DNA of 64,000 bases from CAITSH01 sp025356665 (GTDB lineage: Bacteria; Pseudomonadota; Gammaproteobacteria; Burkholderiales; SG8-39): the NCBI GenBank assembly GCA_025356665.1, contig JANXRV010000136.1, forward strand, positions 23,364 through 87,363, in the 5' to 3' direction. Below the pieces are notes generated by a model. It saw only the letters and a program-made list of their open reading frames with translations, ran no database searches and had not been told where the DNA came from. Position numbers and translations under genes: made by a program. Numbering within the stretch: the stretch's first letter is position 1; the number at the start of each line of letters is the position of its first letter. This document shows positions 62,606-64,000 of the stretch, piece by piece.

Positions 62606-63571
62606 ATGCGAAAAATCGCATTGTTTGCGCTGGGTGCCGTGTCGCTGGTGAGTGTTGCCGCCGTGCAGGCCCAGTCCTTTCCAAACAAGCCGATCCGCAT
62701 TGTTGTGTCCACCGCACCCGGTGGCTCGCCCGATGTGTTGGCGCGCACCGTTGGCCAGAAACTGTCGGAGAACATGGGCCAGCAGGTCATTGTGGACAAC
62801 CGTCCGGGCGCAGGCGGGCTGCTGTCCGCGGAGCTGGTCATGGCGGCGCAGGCGGATGGTTACACCTTGCTGATGGCCGATTCATCGGTCGTCTCCATCA
62901 ACCCGCATTTTCCGCGCAATGCCTCTTTCGAGCCGCTCAAGCATCTGGTGCCGGTGAGTCTGTCGGCGACATCGCCGCTCTACCTGATCGCCCATGCCGG
63001 CGCAGGTATTTCGAGCGTCAAGGAACTGATCGCGCTGGCCAAATCGCGGCCGGGAGAACTCAGCTACGCCTCGGTCGGCGTCGGCTCGCCGCAGCACTTC
63101 GCCGGCGAACTCCTGAACCTGGAAGCGAAGATCAAGATGAACCACATCCCGTACAAGGGCGCGGCGCCGGCGTTGATCGATCTGGTGGGCGGACACGTGC
63201 CGGTCGGCATGATCGCGGTGGTGGTGGCGCTCCCGCACATCAGGTCGGGCCGGCTGCGATCGCTCGCCGTGACGACGCTGAAGCGCACGCCGACATTGCC
63301 CGACGTGCCGGCGATCGCCGAGACTATCCCCGGCTTCGACATCGGCCAGTGGTTCGCGGTGTGGGTGCCCGCCGGCACGCCGCAGGACATCGTGCGCAAG
63401 CTCAACGCCGACATCGTCGCCTACGTGCAGGCGCCGGAGTTTCGCGCGTCCATGCTCGAACTCGCCACCGAAGTCGTCGGCGGCACGCCCGAGGAACTGA
63501 GGAAGCTGCAGCTCGCCGAAATCGAGAAGTACAAGCGCATCGCGCAGGCGGCGAGTATCAAGACGGATTAA
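62606..63571 (+). CDS. Bug-type tripartite tricarboxylate transporter binding protein
   Basis: A 321-residue periplasmic binding protein with signal peptide (RKIALFALGAVSLVSVAAVQAQ). Landmarks FPNKPIRIVVSTAPGGSPDVLART, VIVDNRPGAGGLLSAELVMAAQADGYTLLMAD, SYASVGVGSPQHFAGELLNLEAKIKMNHIPYKGAAPALIDLVGGHVPVGM, AVWVPAGTPQDIVRKLNADI are typical. AAAAGGAGAAG precedes the ATG. It is the third orphan Bug gene in 13 kb. Divergent from the LysR gene, which is its likely regulator. Confidence 0.94.
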   Translation: MRKIALFALGAVSLVSVAAVQAQSFPNKPIRIVVSTAPGGSPDVLARTVGQKLSENMGQQVIVDNRPGAGGLLSAELVMAAQADGYTLLMADSSVVSINPHFPRNASFEPLKHLVPVSLSATSPLYLIAHAGAGISSVKELIALAKSRPGELSYASVGVGSPQHFAGELLNLEAKIKMNHIPYKGAAPALIDLVGGHVPVGMIAVVVALPHIRSGRLRSLAVTTLKRTPTLPDVPAIAETIPGFDIGQWFAVWVPAGTPQDIVRKLNADIVAYVQAPEFRASMLELATEVVGGTPEELRKLQLAEIEKYKRIAQAASIKTD

Positions 63572-63644
63572 GCGCGCGACGCCGCCAGGACCTATCGACT
63601 GGCGGGCGGCTTTTAACTCGTGCATGGCGTCCTTTGCGACTATA

Positions 63645-63678
63645 AGTCATTGACTTACATACGCCATTGGCGTAGTAT
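63645..63678 (+). promoter_or_regulatory. promoter and palindromic operators of the RelE-like toxin operon
   Basis: TTGACT (63650-63655) and TAGTAT (63673-63678) are spaced by 17 nt, a near-ideal sigma-70 promoter. Two perfect palindromes overlap it: AGTCA-T-TGACT (63645-63655) on the -35 and TACGCCA-T-TGGCGTA (63660-63674) in the spacer. A repressor bound there would block polymerase, as in autoregulated toxin-antitoxin operons. Confidence 0.75.
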
Positions 63679-63684
63679 GCGTCG

Positions 63685-63999
63685 ATGGTGTTCGTGGAAA
63701 CCAGCCTGTTCAGCAAGTTGTTGCCGGACTATCTCGGCGATGATGATTACCGCGGCCTCCAAAATCAGCTCATTGAGCGACCTGACGCCGGTGCGATTAT
63801 TCAGCGCTCGGGTGGAGTGCGCAAGATTCGCTGGGCCGCGCATGGCAGAGGCAAGTCCGGTGGCGTACGCGTAATTTATTACTGGTTGAAGGCTGACCAC
63901 CAGATTTTTCTACTCACGATTTATGGCAAGAGCGAAAAAGCCGATTTGACTGCAAACGAGCTTAAACGTGTAGCAAAACTGATTGAGGACTTAACATGA
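63685..63999 (+). CDS. RelE/HigB-like toxin of a type II system
   Basis: A 104-residue protein of the RelE-like family in the toxin-first order: FVETSLFSKLLPDYLGDDDYRGLQNQLIERPDAGAIIQRSGGVRKIRWAAHGRGKSGGVRVIYYWLKADHQIFLLTIYGKSEKADLTANELK. The GGVRKIRWA, GRGKSGGVRVIYYW and IYGKSEKADLT segments are the hallmark of HigB2/RelE-type mRNA interferases annotated beside Xre antitoxins. Its stop overlaps an ATG (63996) by 4 nt, the likely start of the antitoxin gene beyond the window. Confidence 0.85.
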   Translation: MVFVETSLFSKLLPDYLGDDDYRGLQNQLIERPDAGAIIQRSGGVRKIRWAAHGRGKSGGVRVIYYWLKADHQIFLLTIYGKSEKADLTANELKRVAKLIEDLT

Positions 64000-64000
64000 A
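63996..64000 (+). CDS. probable start of antitoxin gene, cut by window edge
   Basis: Only ATGAA is inside the window. It overlaps the toxin stop by 4 nt, and toxin-first systems of this class are followed by an Xre-type antitoxin. Nothing more can be seen. Confidence 0.3.

Overview
The window looks like a chromosomal segment of a GC-rich betaproteobacterium (Burkholderiales/Rhodocyclales type). The reasons are the gene order glyA-nrdR-ribD, the divergent yjgA/pmbA pair, three orphan Bug-type (tripartite tricarboxylate) binding proteins, a minor-pilin cluster, and uniformly high third-position GC. No rRNA, CRISPR array, complete IS or integrase is visible.

Layout. 1-2.4 kb: minus-strand type IV pilin genes (pilE, fimT/gspH, pilV, pilW cut by the edge). 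2.7-3.3 kb: a Fur-family regulator and tRNA-Thr(CGT). 3.3-8.6 kb: a gene-poor, probably acquired stretch with a parDE-like toxin-antitoxin pair, a decayed short ORF, a large secreted alkaline phosphatase and small exported proteins; it ends in an imperfect copy of the tRNA-Thr 3' end. 8.9-17 kb: housekeeping and hypothetical genes (PilZ-like protein, carboxylesterase, membrane protein, mogA, yjgA, pmbA, a TPR-glycosyltransferase-like protein, a 2OG-Fe(II) oxygenase). 17-20.7 kb: a complete TRAP transporter. 21-25.5 kb: a MacAB/FtsX-type ABC system. 25.5-28.7 kb: a photolyase-like protein without the usual N-terminal antenna domain, a lipoprotein hydrolase and a 2-hydroxyacid dehydrogenase.

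28.7-44 kb holds the most distinctive locus. A CoxS-CoxL-CoxM molybdenum hydroxylase with the form II active-site loop AYRGAGR is accompanied by maturation genes coxD, coxE, coxG, xdhC/coxI and a mocA-like nucleotidyltransferase. Interleaved are a LigB-type extradiol dioxygenase, a VanA-type Rieske oxygenase, malonyl-CoA decarboxylase, an MBL hydrolase, OsmC and an exported GlcG/HbpS protein. I infer that this locus oxidises an organic, perhaps (hetero)aromatic, substrate rather than CO.

44-64 kb: threonine dehydratase, a stand-alone class III cyclase with altered catalytic residues, glyA-nrdR-ribD, a tight CitE-like lyase/Bug/CoA-transferase operon, assorted catabolic enzymes (class II aldolase, nitronate monooxygenase, VOC, OYE), two more Bug proteins around a LysR gene, and a RelE-like toxin with a palindromic promoter at the edge.

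Two features run through the whole window. One is a 35-nt palindromic repeat with four copies just after gene ends. The other is more than ten unrelated short tandem repeats (6-16 bp units) in spacers and gene ends. A 69-bp element with terminal inverted repeats (MITE-like) lies at 45.1 kb.
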